DNA of 10,922 nt from Bacillota bacterium (GTDB taxonomy: Bacteria; Bacillota; Clostridia; Peptostreptococcales; Anaerovoracaceae), in the NCBI GenBank assembly GCA_017619905.1, contig JAFZRK010000094.1:1-10922 (forward strand). The letters are read 5' to 3'. Shown piece by piece: positions 1 through 6,793 of this stretch. Under the pieces are notes generated by a model. That model was not told the origin of the DNA, searched no databases, and saw only the letters and a list, made by a program, of their open reading frames with translations. The position numbers and the translations under genes are program-made. Each line of letters starts with the position of its first letter. The first letter of the stretch is position 1.

Positions 1-225
1 CGTAAAGACCTCCACTTCGTGATCCACCGGGAACACGCAGCTGGCCGTTACCTGGCTCCTTGCGCCGTCCTTCACCTCCACCAGGCAGACCCTGCAGGCC
101 GCCTGACCGGGAAGTCCGTCGTGATGGCAGAGCGTGGGGATGTCTATGCCGTTCCTTTTTGCTACCTGAAGAAGGAATTCTCCCTTTTCGCATTCGCAGA
201 CTCTTCCGTCTATGGTAACGATCAT
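1..225 (-). CDS. N-terminal [2Fe-2S] domain of a NuoG/HydA/FdhA-type iron-sulfur protein (partial)
   Basis: Only the first 75 codons are inside the window; the frame stays open to base 1, so the 3' part is missing. The visible part is a plant-type [2Fe-2S] ferredoxin fold, with Cys33, Cys44, Cys47 and Cys63 in the spacing used at the N-terminus of NuoG, [FeFe]-hydrogenase HydA and NAD-linked formate dehydrogenase alpha subunits. The ATG at 225-223 overlaps the TGA of the upstream NuoF-like gene in an ATGA junction, which implies translational coupling and a shared complex. In known bifurcating hydrogenases and NAD-linked formate dehydrogenases this subunit receives electrons from NuoEF. Whether it is a short NuoG-like electron carrier, a hydrogenase or a molybdenum/tungsten enzyme cannot be decided from this fragment. 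The domain call is firm; the identity of the full protein is not. Confidence 0.88.
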   Translation of the reverse strand, partial: MIVTIDGRVCECEKGEFLLQVAKRNGIDIPTLCHHDGLPGQAACRVCLVEVKDGARSQVTASCVFPVDHEVEVFT

Positions 226-2021
226 TTTGCTTTCCTCCCTTCAGTCGCTATGGCGCCGAACTTGCAGGCCTCTCTGCAGCTTCCGCACGCTATGCACCTG
301 GCCGGGTCTATCTTATGCGGCTTTTTCACCTCGCCGCTGACAGCGCCCACCGGGCAGGCCTTCGCGCACGCGGTGCAGCCCCTGCACTTGTCCGCCTCCA
401 CACGGAAGCTCGTAAGAGCGGGGCACACTCCCGCGGGGCATCTGTGACCGCTTATGTGGGCCTCGTACTCGTCGCGGAAGTACTTTATGGTGGTGAGCAC
501 CGGGTTGGCAGCGGTCTTTCCAAGAGCGCACAGGCACGCGTCCTGCATCATCTCTCCCAGGGACTCCAGAAGCTCTATGTCGCCCTTCTTTCCCCTGCCT
601 TCGCAGATGTCGGTAAGGATGGAGAGCATCTGGCGCAGACCTTCGCGGCAGGGCGTGCACTTTCCGCACGACTCTTCCGCAAGGAACTCCACGTAGTATC
701 TGGCGACTTCCACCATGCAGCTTCTGTCGTCCATTACTATCATGCCTCCGGAACCCATCATGGCTCCCTTGGCCTTAAGAGTATCGAAATCTACGGGAAG
801 ATCCAGCATGTTCTCCGGTATGCATCCGCCGGAAGGTCCGCCGGTCTGCACCGCCTTGAACGGTCTGTTGCCCTGAATGCCGCCGCCTATGTCGTAGATC
901 AGGTGACGCAGCGTTACGCCCATGGGTATCTCCACGAGGCCCGTCCTCTTGACCTTTCCTACCAGCGCGAACACCTTGGTGCCCTTGGAACCTTCGGTGC
1001 CTACGGCAGCGAACTTCTTTCCGCCGTCACGCAGGATCACCGGCAGGTTGGCCAGAGTCTCAACGTTGTTGATGGTGGTGGGAGCTCCGAACGCGCCCTT
1101 GATGGCCGGGAACGGCGGACGCGGCTTGGGCTCGCCCACCTTGCCTTCCACGGAAGCGATGAGCGCGGTCTCCTCGCCGCACACGAAAGCGCCTCCTCCG
1201 CGCACCACGGAGAACTTTATCTTCCTGCCGCTTCCCATTACGTTGTCGCCCAGGAAGCCGTGCGCTTCTGCGTCCTTTATCGCCGCGGTTATGTTCTTTA
1301 CCGCAAGCGCATATTCGTCTCTTATGTAGAGGAAGCCCTCCTCCGCGCCTACCGCAAGGGCAGCTATCGCAAGTCCTTCAAGCACGGTGTGGGGATCGCC
1401 CTCCAGAACGGAGCGGTCCATGAACGCGCCGGGGTCGCCCTCGTCGCCGTTGCAGCCCACATACTTGACTTCCGACTTCTGCTCCTTTGCCGTAAGCCAC
1501 TTCCTCCAGGTGGGGAAGCCCGCGCCGCCGCGGCCGCGCAGGCCGGACTGCTTTACTTCCTCGATTATCTCGTCCTGGGTCATAGTGAGGGCCTTCTTAA
1601 GGCCTTCGTAACCTCCGGTCGCCAGATAATCCTCCACCCTCAGCGGGTCTATGAATCCAATGTTCCTTAAGGCGGTCTTGAGCTGCGGAGCATAGAACGG
1701 GTTCTCCTCCTGCTTCGTTACCGGGCGTCCCTTGTCGTCCTTGTAGAGGAGGCGCTCCACGGGCTCTCCGCCTATTACTGTCTTATCTATTATCTCTTCG
1801 ACGTCAGAAAGCTTTACCTTGTAATAGATGATGTCGTCCGGCATCACCTTCACCAGGGGGCCGTTCTCGCAGAAGCCGTTGCAGCCGGTGCGCTTAACGT
1901 AGCACTCGACCTTGGCGGGGACGTTCTTTTCGGCTATCAGCGCCTCGAATCTGTCCGCAATGGCTTTGCTGCCGTTAGCCAGACATCCGGTGCCGCAGCA
2001 GACCAGTACAGTGCGAGCCAT
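222..2021 (-). CDS. nuoF: NuoF/HndC-like NADH-binding flavoprotein subunit with fused N- and C-terminal iron-sulfur domains
   Basis: This 599-residue protein is the NAD(P)H-oxidising or NAD(P)-reducing entry module of soluble complexes such as HndABCD, bifurcating hydrogenases and NAD-linked formate dehydrogenases. Domains in order: a thioredoxin-like [2Fe-2S] domain (about residues 1-85; Cys8, Cys13, Cys47, Cys51); the FMN/NADH-binding core (about 120-440), with the glycine-rich GRGGAGFP at 163-170, GDEGDPG at 192-198 and CGEETALI from 281; the NuoF [4Fe-4S] site (Cys452, Cys455, Cys458, Cys498); and a C-terminal two-cluster ferredoxin domain (Cys546/549/552/556 and Cys576/579/582/586). The extra end domains distinguish HndC/HydB-type proteins from plain complex I NuoF. 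The start follows the NuoE stop directly (TAG then ATG), and an AAAGGAGG site lies inside the end of nuoE. All expected cofactor ligands are present, so it is probably functional. Confidence 0.95.
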   Translation of the reverse strand: MARTVLVCCGTGCLANGSKAIADRFEALIAEKNVPAKVECYVKRTGCNGFCENGPLVKVMPDDIIYYKVKLSDVEEIIDKTVIGGEPVERLLYKDDKGRPVTKQEENPFYAPQLKTALRNIGFIDPLRVEDYLATGGYEGLKKALTMTQDEIIEEVKQSGLRGRGGAGFPTWRKWLTAKEQKSEVKYVGCNGDEGDPGAFMDRSVLEGDPHTVLEGLAIAALAVGAEEGFLYIRDEYALAVKNITAAIKDAEAHGFLGDNVMGSGRKIKFSVVRGGGAFVCGEETALIASVEGKVGEPKPRPPFPAIKGAFGAPTTINNVETLANLPVILRDGGKKFAAVGTEGSKGTKVFALVGKVKRTGLVEIPMGVTLRHLIYDIGGGIQGNRPFKAVQTGGPSGGCIPENMLDLPVDFDTLKAKGAMMGSGGMIVMDDRSCMVEVARYYVEFLAEESCGKCTPCREGLRQMLSILTDICEGRGKKGDIELLESLGEMMQDACLCALGKTAANPVLTTIKYFRDEYEAHISGHRCPAGVCPALTSFRVEADKCRGCTACAKACPVGAVSGEVKKPHKIDPARCIACGSCREACKFGAIATEGRKAK

Positions 2022-2486
2022 CTACTTCGCCTCCTTTCTGTATTCTCCGAGTATAGACGGGAGCTTTTCCAGGGTCATCTTGCCGTAGTAGGTCTCGTCC
2101 ACCACCATCACCGGCGCCAGAGCGCAGGATCCCAGGCAGTTGACAAGTTCCAGGGTGAACTCCCCGTCCTCCGTGGTCTCGCCGGGGGCTATTCCAAGCT
2201 CCCTGCGTATGCCGTTGATCAGGTTGACCGAGCCCCTTATGTGGCAGGCCGTGCCGTTGCACAGTTTGATGATGTGCTTTCCGCGCGGCTTCAGCGACAG
2301 CGCCTTGTAGAACGTCGCCATGGAATAGAGCTCCGCCACCTTGCAGTCCACGTGTTCCGCCAGCAGTTCCAGCCCTTCCCTGGGGATGTAGGAGAACTGC
2401 CTCTGCATGTCCTGCATCACGGCGAGCGCGTAGCGCCTCTCCTTGGGGTAACGGCCTACGATCTCTTTAAGTATCTTGTCCGCCAT
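2022..2486 (-). CDS. nuoE: NuoE/HndA-like [2Fe-2S] subunit
   Basis: This 154-residue thioredoxin-fold subunit partners NuoF and carries one [2Fe-2S] cluster. The ligands are Cys76 and Cys81 (Cx4C) and Cys117 and Cys121 (Cx3C), the standard NuoE pattern. The helical N-terminal third, with the YxxATFY-like segment near residue 54, also fits the family, and length is normal. The start was set at the ATG at 2486-2484. It has an AAAGGAG site at a good distance, and the protein then begins where family members begin; a longer frame open to 2567 would add 27 low-quality residues overlapping the upstream gene. It lies 5 bases after the AOR-like gene and directly abuts nuoF, so the three are almost certainly co-translated. 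In cytosolic complexes of this kind NuoE shuttles electrons to or from NuoF; its cluster may be off the main route. Confidence 0.93.
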   Translation of the reverse strand: MADKILKEIVGRYPKERRYALAVMQDMQRQFSYIPREGLELLAEHVDCKVAELYSMATFYKALSLKPRGKHIIKLCNGTACHIRGSVNLINGIRRELGIAPGETTEDGEFTLELVNCLGSCALAPVMVVDETYYGKMTLEKLPSILGEYRKEAK

Positions 2487-2491
2487 ATGCC

Positions 2492-3736
2492 TCACTCCTT
2501 TCCCAGGGCTGCCGCCGCCAGCGCCTTGATCTCGGACGCACTGAGCGATACCGCGGCGAACGGGCACATTCCCAGATCCGCCGCGAAAGCGTTGCTTTCC
2601 TTGTTCCTTACAGCAGCGAAGTCGTAGCCGTAAGCGGCCGCGGGCTTAGTGCGTTTTCCTTCGGAAACGGCCTTTCTGACGGCCTCCAGCATCGCCTTGG
2701 CATCGCCGGCTTTCCTTGCTTTTCTTATGATCTTTCCGGCGTACGCGGCGCACTCCGCGGGATCCATTCCGTTGTTCCTGCAGAGCTCGTATGCCTTAAG
2801 CAGCGCTCCGGTATTCTTTACCAGGCACTCGTCTTCGAACACGTCCGCAAGCTCCGGGGCCGGGGACTCGTACAGTCCCTTGTAAGCTCCGCGCTCCACT
2901 CTGTACAGTTTTCTGCACCCTATTGCGCAGCTGTAGCATCCCCTGCGTCTTTCCACGCTCACGGGCAGAGCCGCGTCCCGGTCCACCCTGCGCTCCAGGT
3001 TCCTGTAGCCTGCAAGAGGCCTTGCCTGAAGCTCTCCCGCAGCAGCCAGGGACACCCTCGCGTCCGCGCTTCCAAGAGCTATGGCGAACTTGGACTGTGC
3101 GGCTTTCTTACGCGCGGCCATCGCCAGATCCCAGTATTTATCGGGGTCCGCGGCTTCCAGCTTTCCGCTGCCGTTGGCGACTATCCCTGCGAGGTTCTTT
3201 GCCGCGAACGCAGCTCCGGATCCCGCGGGACCGCTGTAGAGCCGGTCGCCTATGACTGCCGCAAACTTGCAGCCTTCTTCCGCGGCCTTGCCTATGGTAA
3301 GGACACCGCATTTAACGGGGAACTGTCCGGCCAGGGCAGCCGTCCTGGCATCCACGGACTTTCCAGCGAGCGCCGCGGCGGAGCGGAACTTCACTGCTCC
3401 GTCCTGCACCGTAATGTACAGCGGCTTTTCCGCCTTTCCGCTGATGACGATTCCATCAAACCCACAGAGCTTCAGCTCCGGTCCGAAGAAGCCGGCCAGC
3501 GTCCCATTCGGGGCTTTGACTCCCCTGCCGCAGTACACTCCGTACCTGTTGGCGCAGGGACCCAGGAGCCCTGTCATGGGGCCGGTCATAATAACTATGT
3601 CGTCGTTCTTAAGATACTTCTTTGCCAGAGCGTCAATGCCCCGGTATTTCTTCAGGGTCGCCTCGCGGACGGCCTTCGTTTCTGCCTTCTTGCGGGCCAG
3701 ATCCACAACGAGGAGTTTTCCGTTCATTCCGTACAT
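2492..3736 (-). CDS. Short, divergent aldehyde:ferredoxin oxidoreductase (AOR)-family protein
   Basis: The first 270 residues are recognisably AOR-family: a start like GKLLVVDL, a TGPMTG segment (51-56), GFFGPELKLCGFDGIVISGK (82-101), and a cluster-binding Cys267-x2-Cys270-x3-Cys274. The fourth cluster cysteine is probably Cys391 in LGMCPF. AOR proteins are tungstopterin enzymes of about 600 residues that oxidise aldehydes or, in BamB, help reduce benzoyl-CoA. This one has only 414. It ends about 23 residues after the last cysteine, whereas Pyrococcus AOR continues for over 100, and the span between the third and fourth cysteines is also shorter. The two DxxGxD/C pterin-contact motifs appear as RNNGMD (320-325) and AADLGMC (385-391), with the leading aspartate changed. 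The start has GGAGG nine bases upstream, and the gene lies 4 bases after the ferredoxin gene. Tungsten binding and catalysis are uncertain; a structural or electron-relay role is possible. Confidence 0.82.
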   Translation of the reverse strand: MYGMNGKLLVVDLARKKAETKAVREATLKKYRGIDALAKKYLKNDDIVIMTGPMTGLLGPCANRYGVYCGRGVKAPNGTLAGFFGPELKLCGFDGIVISGKAEKPLYITVQDGAVKFRSAAALAGKSVDARTAALAGQFPVKCGVLTIGKAAEEGCKFAAVIGDRLYSGPAGSGAAFAAKNLAGIVANGSGKLEAADPDKYWDLAMAARKKAAQSKFAIALGSADARVSLAAAGELQARPLAGYRNLERRVDRDAALPVSVERRRGCYSCAIGCRKLYRVERGAYKGLYESPAPELADVFEDECLVKNTGALLKAYELCRNNGMDPAECAAYAGKIIRKARKAGDAKAMLEAVRKAVSEGKRTKPAAAYGYDFAAVRNKESNAFAADLGMCPFAAVSLSASEIKALAAAALGKE

Positions 3737-3740
3737 GTCT

Positions 3741-4163
3741 TTATTCCTCCTCTTCCTTGATCTCTATGAAGTCTATGGCTCCCGCGGGGCAGACCGCGGC
3801 GCACTTGGGGAAGCCGCCGCACAGGTCGCACTTTATCGTGAGCCCGAACGCCTTGTGGATGTTGCCCAGCTTGCACGCCGCCACGCACTTTCCGCAGTGC
3901 ACGCACTTTGCGTGGTCTATCTCCACGGCGCCGGTCTTTTCGTTTCTGGCCAGAGCCCCGGTGGGGCAGACCTTTACGCATTCCGGGTCATCGCAGTGCA
4001 TGCACATCAGCGGCATCTCGGTAAAACCGTCCATCGCGTAGACCTTCACAGACGCCAGCTTGGGGGATATCGCCTTAAAATGCCCGAAGGAACAGACCAG
4101 GGCGCAGCTCCTGCAGCCGATGCAGGACTCCGGGCGGATCACTATCTTTCTATACACTTTCAT
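3741..4163 (-). CDS. Four-[4Fe-4S] ferredoxin-like electron-transfer subunit (HycB/DmsB/BamC type)
   Basis: This 140-residue protein has sixteen cysteines in four groups: 14/17/20/24, 54/57/62/66, 87/90/93/97 and 112/115/121/125. That is the pattern of the small electron-transfer subunit of molybdenum and tungsten oxidoreductases (DmsB, HycB, AOR partner subunits, BamC), which carry four [4Fe-4S] clusters in a chain. There is no signal peptide, so the protein is cytosolic. It ends in an acidic EEEE tail. The gene starts inside the 3' end of the FrdB-like gene (14-base overlap) with AGGAGGTG very close to the ATG, and stops 4 bases before the AOR-like gene. An immediate AOR neighbour matches known AOR/BamB plus ferredoxin pairs, so I infer that it wires the AOR-like and FrdAB-like subunits to NuoEF. 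All cluster ligands look intact. Confidence 0.92.
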   Translation of the reverse strand: MKVYRKIVIRPESCIGCRSCALVCSFGHFKAISPKLASVKVYAMDGFTEMPLMCMHCDDPECVKVCPTGALARNEKTGAVEIDHAKCVHCGKCVAACKLGNIHKAFGLTIKCDLCGGFPKCAAVCPAGAIDFIEIKEEEE

Positions 4164-4887
4164 CCACCTCCTGAACCGTCGTCTTTCCGTCCACCATGTG
4201 AGCGGTCACCGCTTTGGCCGGATGGTGCTTAAGAAGCTCCAGGGCCAGATGCAGCGGTTTCTTCTCGGCAGGGCAGAACCTGGCGCACTTGCCGCAGGCA
4301 ACGCACGACGCCGCCATCATCTCCAGATCCTTTTCGGCCAGGGGCCTCTGGGCCGGGTTCTCGTTCATCTGCGTAAGGAACAGAAGACCCAGCGGTCCGG
4401 GGAAGCCCTTGTCGTCCGAACGGTACCTGGGACACATGGACTGGCATATCATGCACTCGAAGCAGGTAGTCAGCCGTATGTTGTTCTCTATCTTACGGTG
4501 AGCGACCTCCTCGTCCATCTCCTCGAAGCTGTCGTAGATGTCGTCTACGTCGCCCGGCTTGGGGAGTATCTCCCTGATGTGGTCGAACACCTGCCGTCTG
4601 TTTATAACGGTATCTTTTATAAGCGGAAGATCCAGCGGCCTTATGGTCATCTCCGGCTCTATCTGCTTTTCGCAGGCCAGGCACGGGACGTCGTTTATGA
4701 CCATGGCGCACTCGCCGCACCTTGCTATGCCGCAGGCGTAGCGGTAGGACAGCGACGGGTCGTACTCGTGGTAGATCTTCTCTAGAATGTCCAGCACCAT
4801 GTCGGTGTCCGGAACATCCATGTTGTACGTAACGTACTTTCCCTTGGCGTCAGGGGTGCCTTTGTAGATATTGACCTTTACTTTCAT
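4150..4887 (-). CDS. FrdB/SdhB-like iron-sulfur subunit with two [4Fe-4S] motifs
   Basis: This 245-residue protein has the fumarate reductase/succinate dehydrogenase iron-sulfur layout. An N-terminal [2Fe-2S] domain has Cys52, Cys57, Cys60 and Cys72 (an extra Cys69 lies between). A C-terminal domain has CxxCxxCxxxCP at 142/145/148/152 and again at 195/198/201/205. In E. coli FrdB and SdhB the last group lacks its second cysteine and holds a [3Fe-4S] cluster beside the quinone; here that cysteine is present, so a second [4Fe-4S] cluster is expected, as in HdrC, GlpC or TfrB. The start is the ATG at 4887, with GGGAGG upstream, forming an ATGA overlap with the stop of the FrdA-like gene. A frame open to 4971 would add 28 Arg-rich residues inside frdA and was not used. 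No membrane anchor gene follows, pointing to a soluble enzyme. Confidence 0.92.
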   Translation of the reverse strand: MKVKVNIYKGTPDAKGKYVTYNMDVPDTDMVLDILEKIYHEYDPSLSYRYACGIARCGECAMVINDVPCLACEKQIEPEMTIRPLDLPLIKDTVINRRQVFDHIREILPKPGDVDDIYDSFEEMDEEVAHRKIENNIRLTTCFECMICQSMCPRYRSDDKGFPGPLGLLFLTQMNENPAQRPLAEKDLEMMAASCVACGKCARFCPAEKKPLHLALELLKHHPAKAVTAHMVDGKTTVQEVDESV

Positions 4888-6620
4888 GCCTTTACCTCCC
4901 CTGCGACTGCCTCGGTGCGGAGCTGCATGCCGCCGTCTGCTCCGCGGCTTATCACTACGTTCTTGAGCCACGCGGGATCCTTGTCCGGATAGTCGGTGCG
5001 GTAGTGAGAACCGCGGCTCTCCGTGCGCATCGCGGCGGACTTGGCCACCATGAGGGCGGTCTCCACCATCAGCGGCACTTCCAGAGCGTCCAGGCGCTCT
5101 CTGCTGTATCTGGGATCGCCGTCGGCGACGGTCATCTTCGGGATGACCTCCTCCCTTATACGCTCCAGCTCCTTTATCGCGTACTCGATCTCCGGGCCAA
5201 CTCTTACGGGGCCCAGGTTCATGGACACGACGTGCTGTATCATCTGCTTGATCTCGAACGGGCGGTAACCGGTCTTCGTGTGCCTTTCCAGCGGCTTTTC
5301 TATGGCCTTTACGGCTGCCTCGGCGGCCTTCACATCGAACTTCGGCGGCTCCGCGCTCTTAAGGTAGTCGAAGGCGCTCTGTCCCGCTATGGGGCCCAGC
5401 GAGAATATCTCGGCGAACGCCACACCGCTTAAACGGTTGGCTCCGTGTACTCCCGCGGTGCATTCGCCCACGGCGAACAGGCCGGGTATGCCGGTCTCCA
5501 TCTTCGTGTTGATCTTTATTCCGCCCATGAAGAAGTGCTGGGCGGGTATGGCCTCGAACGGCTCCTCCCAGTTGCCCGCCTTCTTTCCGTAGGTCTGCAC
5601 GCACTGGCGGTAGCGGAACGGGTTGGCGGTCTTCCAGCGGTTGAGTATGGCAGGATCGAAGCCCCTGTTGTCCACGGTTATGGTGCCGTCCGGGTTGCCG
5701 CGTCCTTCCTTTATCTCCGTGTAGTTTCCGCGCGCGCCTATGTCTCTTGTGGTGAACTCCTTGCGCTCCGGGTCGTACTTGTGCATGTACCTCTCGCCCA
5801 GACCGTTGTAGAGCTTAACGGACGGACCCAGCAGCGAGCACATGCCTATTATCTTGCCTCTCCTGATCTTCGGGTAGGGGAAGCAGAGCGGCATGAACTG
5901 GACCATCTCCATGTCCTTGAGCTCCGTGCCCGCGTCGAACGCCAGAGCAAAGCCGGTGCCGGAGAGCACCGTGGAGTTCGTGGTCTCCTCGTACAGCGCG
6001 CCAAGACCGCCGGTAGCCATCACCAGCGCCTTGCACTCTATTATCAGGTACTTGCCCTCTATGACGCTGTAGCAGATGAGGCCGCAGAGCTTGCCGTCCT
6101 TGTCCTTCAGAATCTTTACTGCTATGGTCTCCGTAAACCTCGGAATCTGCAGACGCTCAATGGTCTTCGCGAGTCCGTGGCAGAAGCCCAGCGCCTCTCT
6201 CCTGTCCAGGTAGGCCCTGGGGTAGGCGTGGCCTTCGCCCTGCTTTACGGTATGCATCGAGGCGGAACCAAGATGCTTAAGGTTGTCTCTGTCCAGCAGA
6301 AGATCGCAGTTCTCCAGATCGTAGAATGCATTCATGCAGTTGTCCGCCACAAGATGCACCAGCCCCTGGTCGTTGATCTGCTGACCGGACTTCATGATGT
6401 CTTTGAAGAATACGTCTCCGTTGTCTCCCGGGCTCTGCGTAAGGCTCGTGCCGCCGCCGGCCATTATGGTGGCTCCGCCGACGAGAGCGGATTCCTTGGT
6501 CACGAACGCCACGTCCGCGCCAAGCTTCTTAGCTCTTATGGCTGCAAGCGACCCCGCCGCGCCGCCGCCCAGGACGACTACGTCGAAAGTGAGCTTTTCA
6601 TAGGGAATCTTCATACTCAT
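4884..6620 (-). CDS. Fumarate reductase/succinate dehydrogenase-family flavoprotein subunit
   Basis: This 578-residue FAD-dependent oxidoreductase belongs to the FrdA/SdhA/NadB family. An N-terminal Rossmann motif GGGAAG (18-23) and ATGG (202-205) bind FAD; the capping domain spans about 245-350. Conserved substrate residues visible are Arg297 (in RDIGAR), His362 (in QHFFMGG), Arg396 (in GANRL) and the C-terminal ESRGSHYR (534-541). Two family positions differ. The usual QFHPT histidine is Met243 (QFMP), and the histidine that carries covalent FAD in membrane enzymes is Ala50, so FAD should be non-covalent as in soluble relatives. The gene starts the second block with AGGAGG four bases before ATG 6620; a second ATG at 6614 (residue 3) has more typical spacing and may be the true start. 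The substrate may be fumarate or another unsaturated acid. Confidence 0.92.
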   Translation of the reverse strand: MSMKIPYEKLTFDVVVLGGGAAGSLAAIRAKKLGADVAFVTKESALVGGATIMAGGGTSLTQSPGDNGDVFFKDIMKSGQQINDQGLVHLVADNCMNAFYDLENCDLLLDRDNLKHLGSASMHTVKQGEGHAYPRAYLDRREALGFCHGLAKTIERLQIPRFTETIAVKILKDKDGKLCGLICYSVIEGKYLIIECKALVMATGGLGALYEETTNSTVLSGTGFALAFDAGTELKDMEMVQFMPLCFPYPKIRRGKIIGMCSLLGPSVKLYNGLGERYMHKYDPERKEFTTRDIGARGNYTEIKEGRGNPDGTITVDNRGFDPAILNRWKTANPFRYRQCVQTYGKKAGNWEEPFEAIPAQHFFMGGIKINTKMETGIPGLFAVGECTAGVHGANRLSGVAFAEIFSLGPIAGQSAFDYLKSAEPPKFDVKAAEAAVKAIEKPLERHTKTGYRPFEIKQMIQHVVSMNLGPVRVGPEIEYAIKELERIREEVIPKMTVADGDPRYSRERLDALEVPLMVETALMVAKSAAMRTESRGSHYRTDYPDKDPAWLKNVVISRGADGGMQLRTEAVAGEVKA

Positions 6621-6740
6621 CCCCCCTCCTTACTGTCAGGTCTGTGCTTAACGAATATATTTAACAGCTATTGCAATATAGAATACGCTTCAGCTTGTTG
6701 TTATCGAAGTTTAAGTGTTTTGTAAAAAAGTCCTTTTAAC
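6621..6740 (-). promoter_or_regulatory. AT-rich leader, probable promoter region of the redox operon
   Basis: This gap between the hairpin and the FrdA-like start is the only non-coding space before seven tightly packed genes, and is distinctly more AT-rich than its surroundings. On the minus strand a weak sigma70-like pair can be proposed: TTCGAT, 17 bases, TATTCT (about 6708-6680). A second AT-rich element, AAATATATT, lies closer to the gene. An imperfect inverted repeat (CTGTTAA ... TTAAGCACAG) around 6635-6668 could be an operator. None of these boxes matches consensus well, so only the general promoter-region assignment is offered. Confidence 0.35.
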
Positions 6741-6773
6741 GAGCGTTGCAGGGTATAAGCCCTGCAACGCCCG
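6724..6773 (-). terminator. Hairpin with downstream T-run after the transporter gene (probable terminator or attenuator)
   Basis: A perfect 11-bp inverted repeat (GCGTTGCAGGG at 6743-6753 and its complement at 6760-6770) flanks a 6-base loop. In minus-strand RNA it extends by three more pairs, one of them G-U, to 6740-6773. It begins about 20 bases after the transporter stop, and a TTTTTT run follows at 6729-6724, ten bases past the stem. The separation between stem and T-run makes it a less than ideal intrinsic terminator, so partial read-through into the redox operon is possible. A protein-binding palindrome is the alternative. Confidence 0.6.
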
Positions 6774-6793
6774 ATTCCGGTATTCTGAAACGT

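Noticed and set aside
315..1670. Long open frame (451 codons) on the plus strand opposite the NuoF-like gene
   Set aside because: It is a mirror of GC-rich coding sequence, shows no recognisable domain, and the minus-strand frame has complete cofactor motifs throughout.
2021..2022. Fusion or frameshift between the NuoE-like and NuoF-like genes
   Set aside because: A clean TAG stop is followed directly by ATG, with a ribosome binding site inside the end of the first gene; both proteins have normal ends.
1..2486. Membrane-bound respiratory complex I locus
   Set aside because: Only the peripheral NADH module is present, NuoF has the HndC-type extra domains, and no proton-pumping subunit is in the window.
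2487..2567. Upstream extension of the NuoE-like gene to an ATG at 2567
   Set aside because: It would overlap the AOR-like gene by 76 bases, adds residues not seen in the family, and lacks the good ribosome binding site found before 2486.
4888..4971. Upstream extension of the FrdB-like gene to an ATG at 4971
   Set aside because: It adds an Arg-rich stretch inside the FrdA-like gene; the ATG at 4887 has a strong ribosome binding site and the usual family start.
5445..6725. Long plus-strand open frame (426 codons) opposite the FrdA-like gene
   Set aside because: The minus strand encodes a full FrdA-family protein with conserved motifs; the plus-strand product has no recognisable features.
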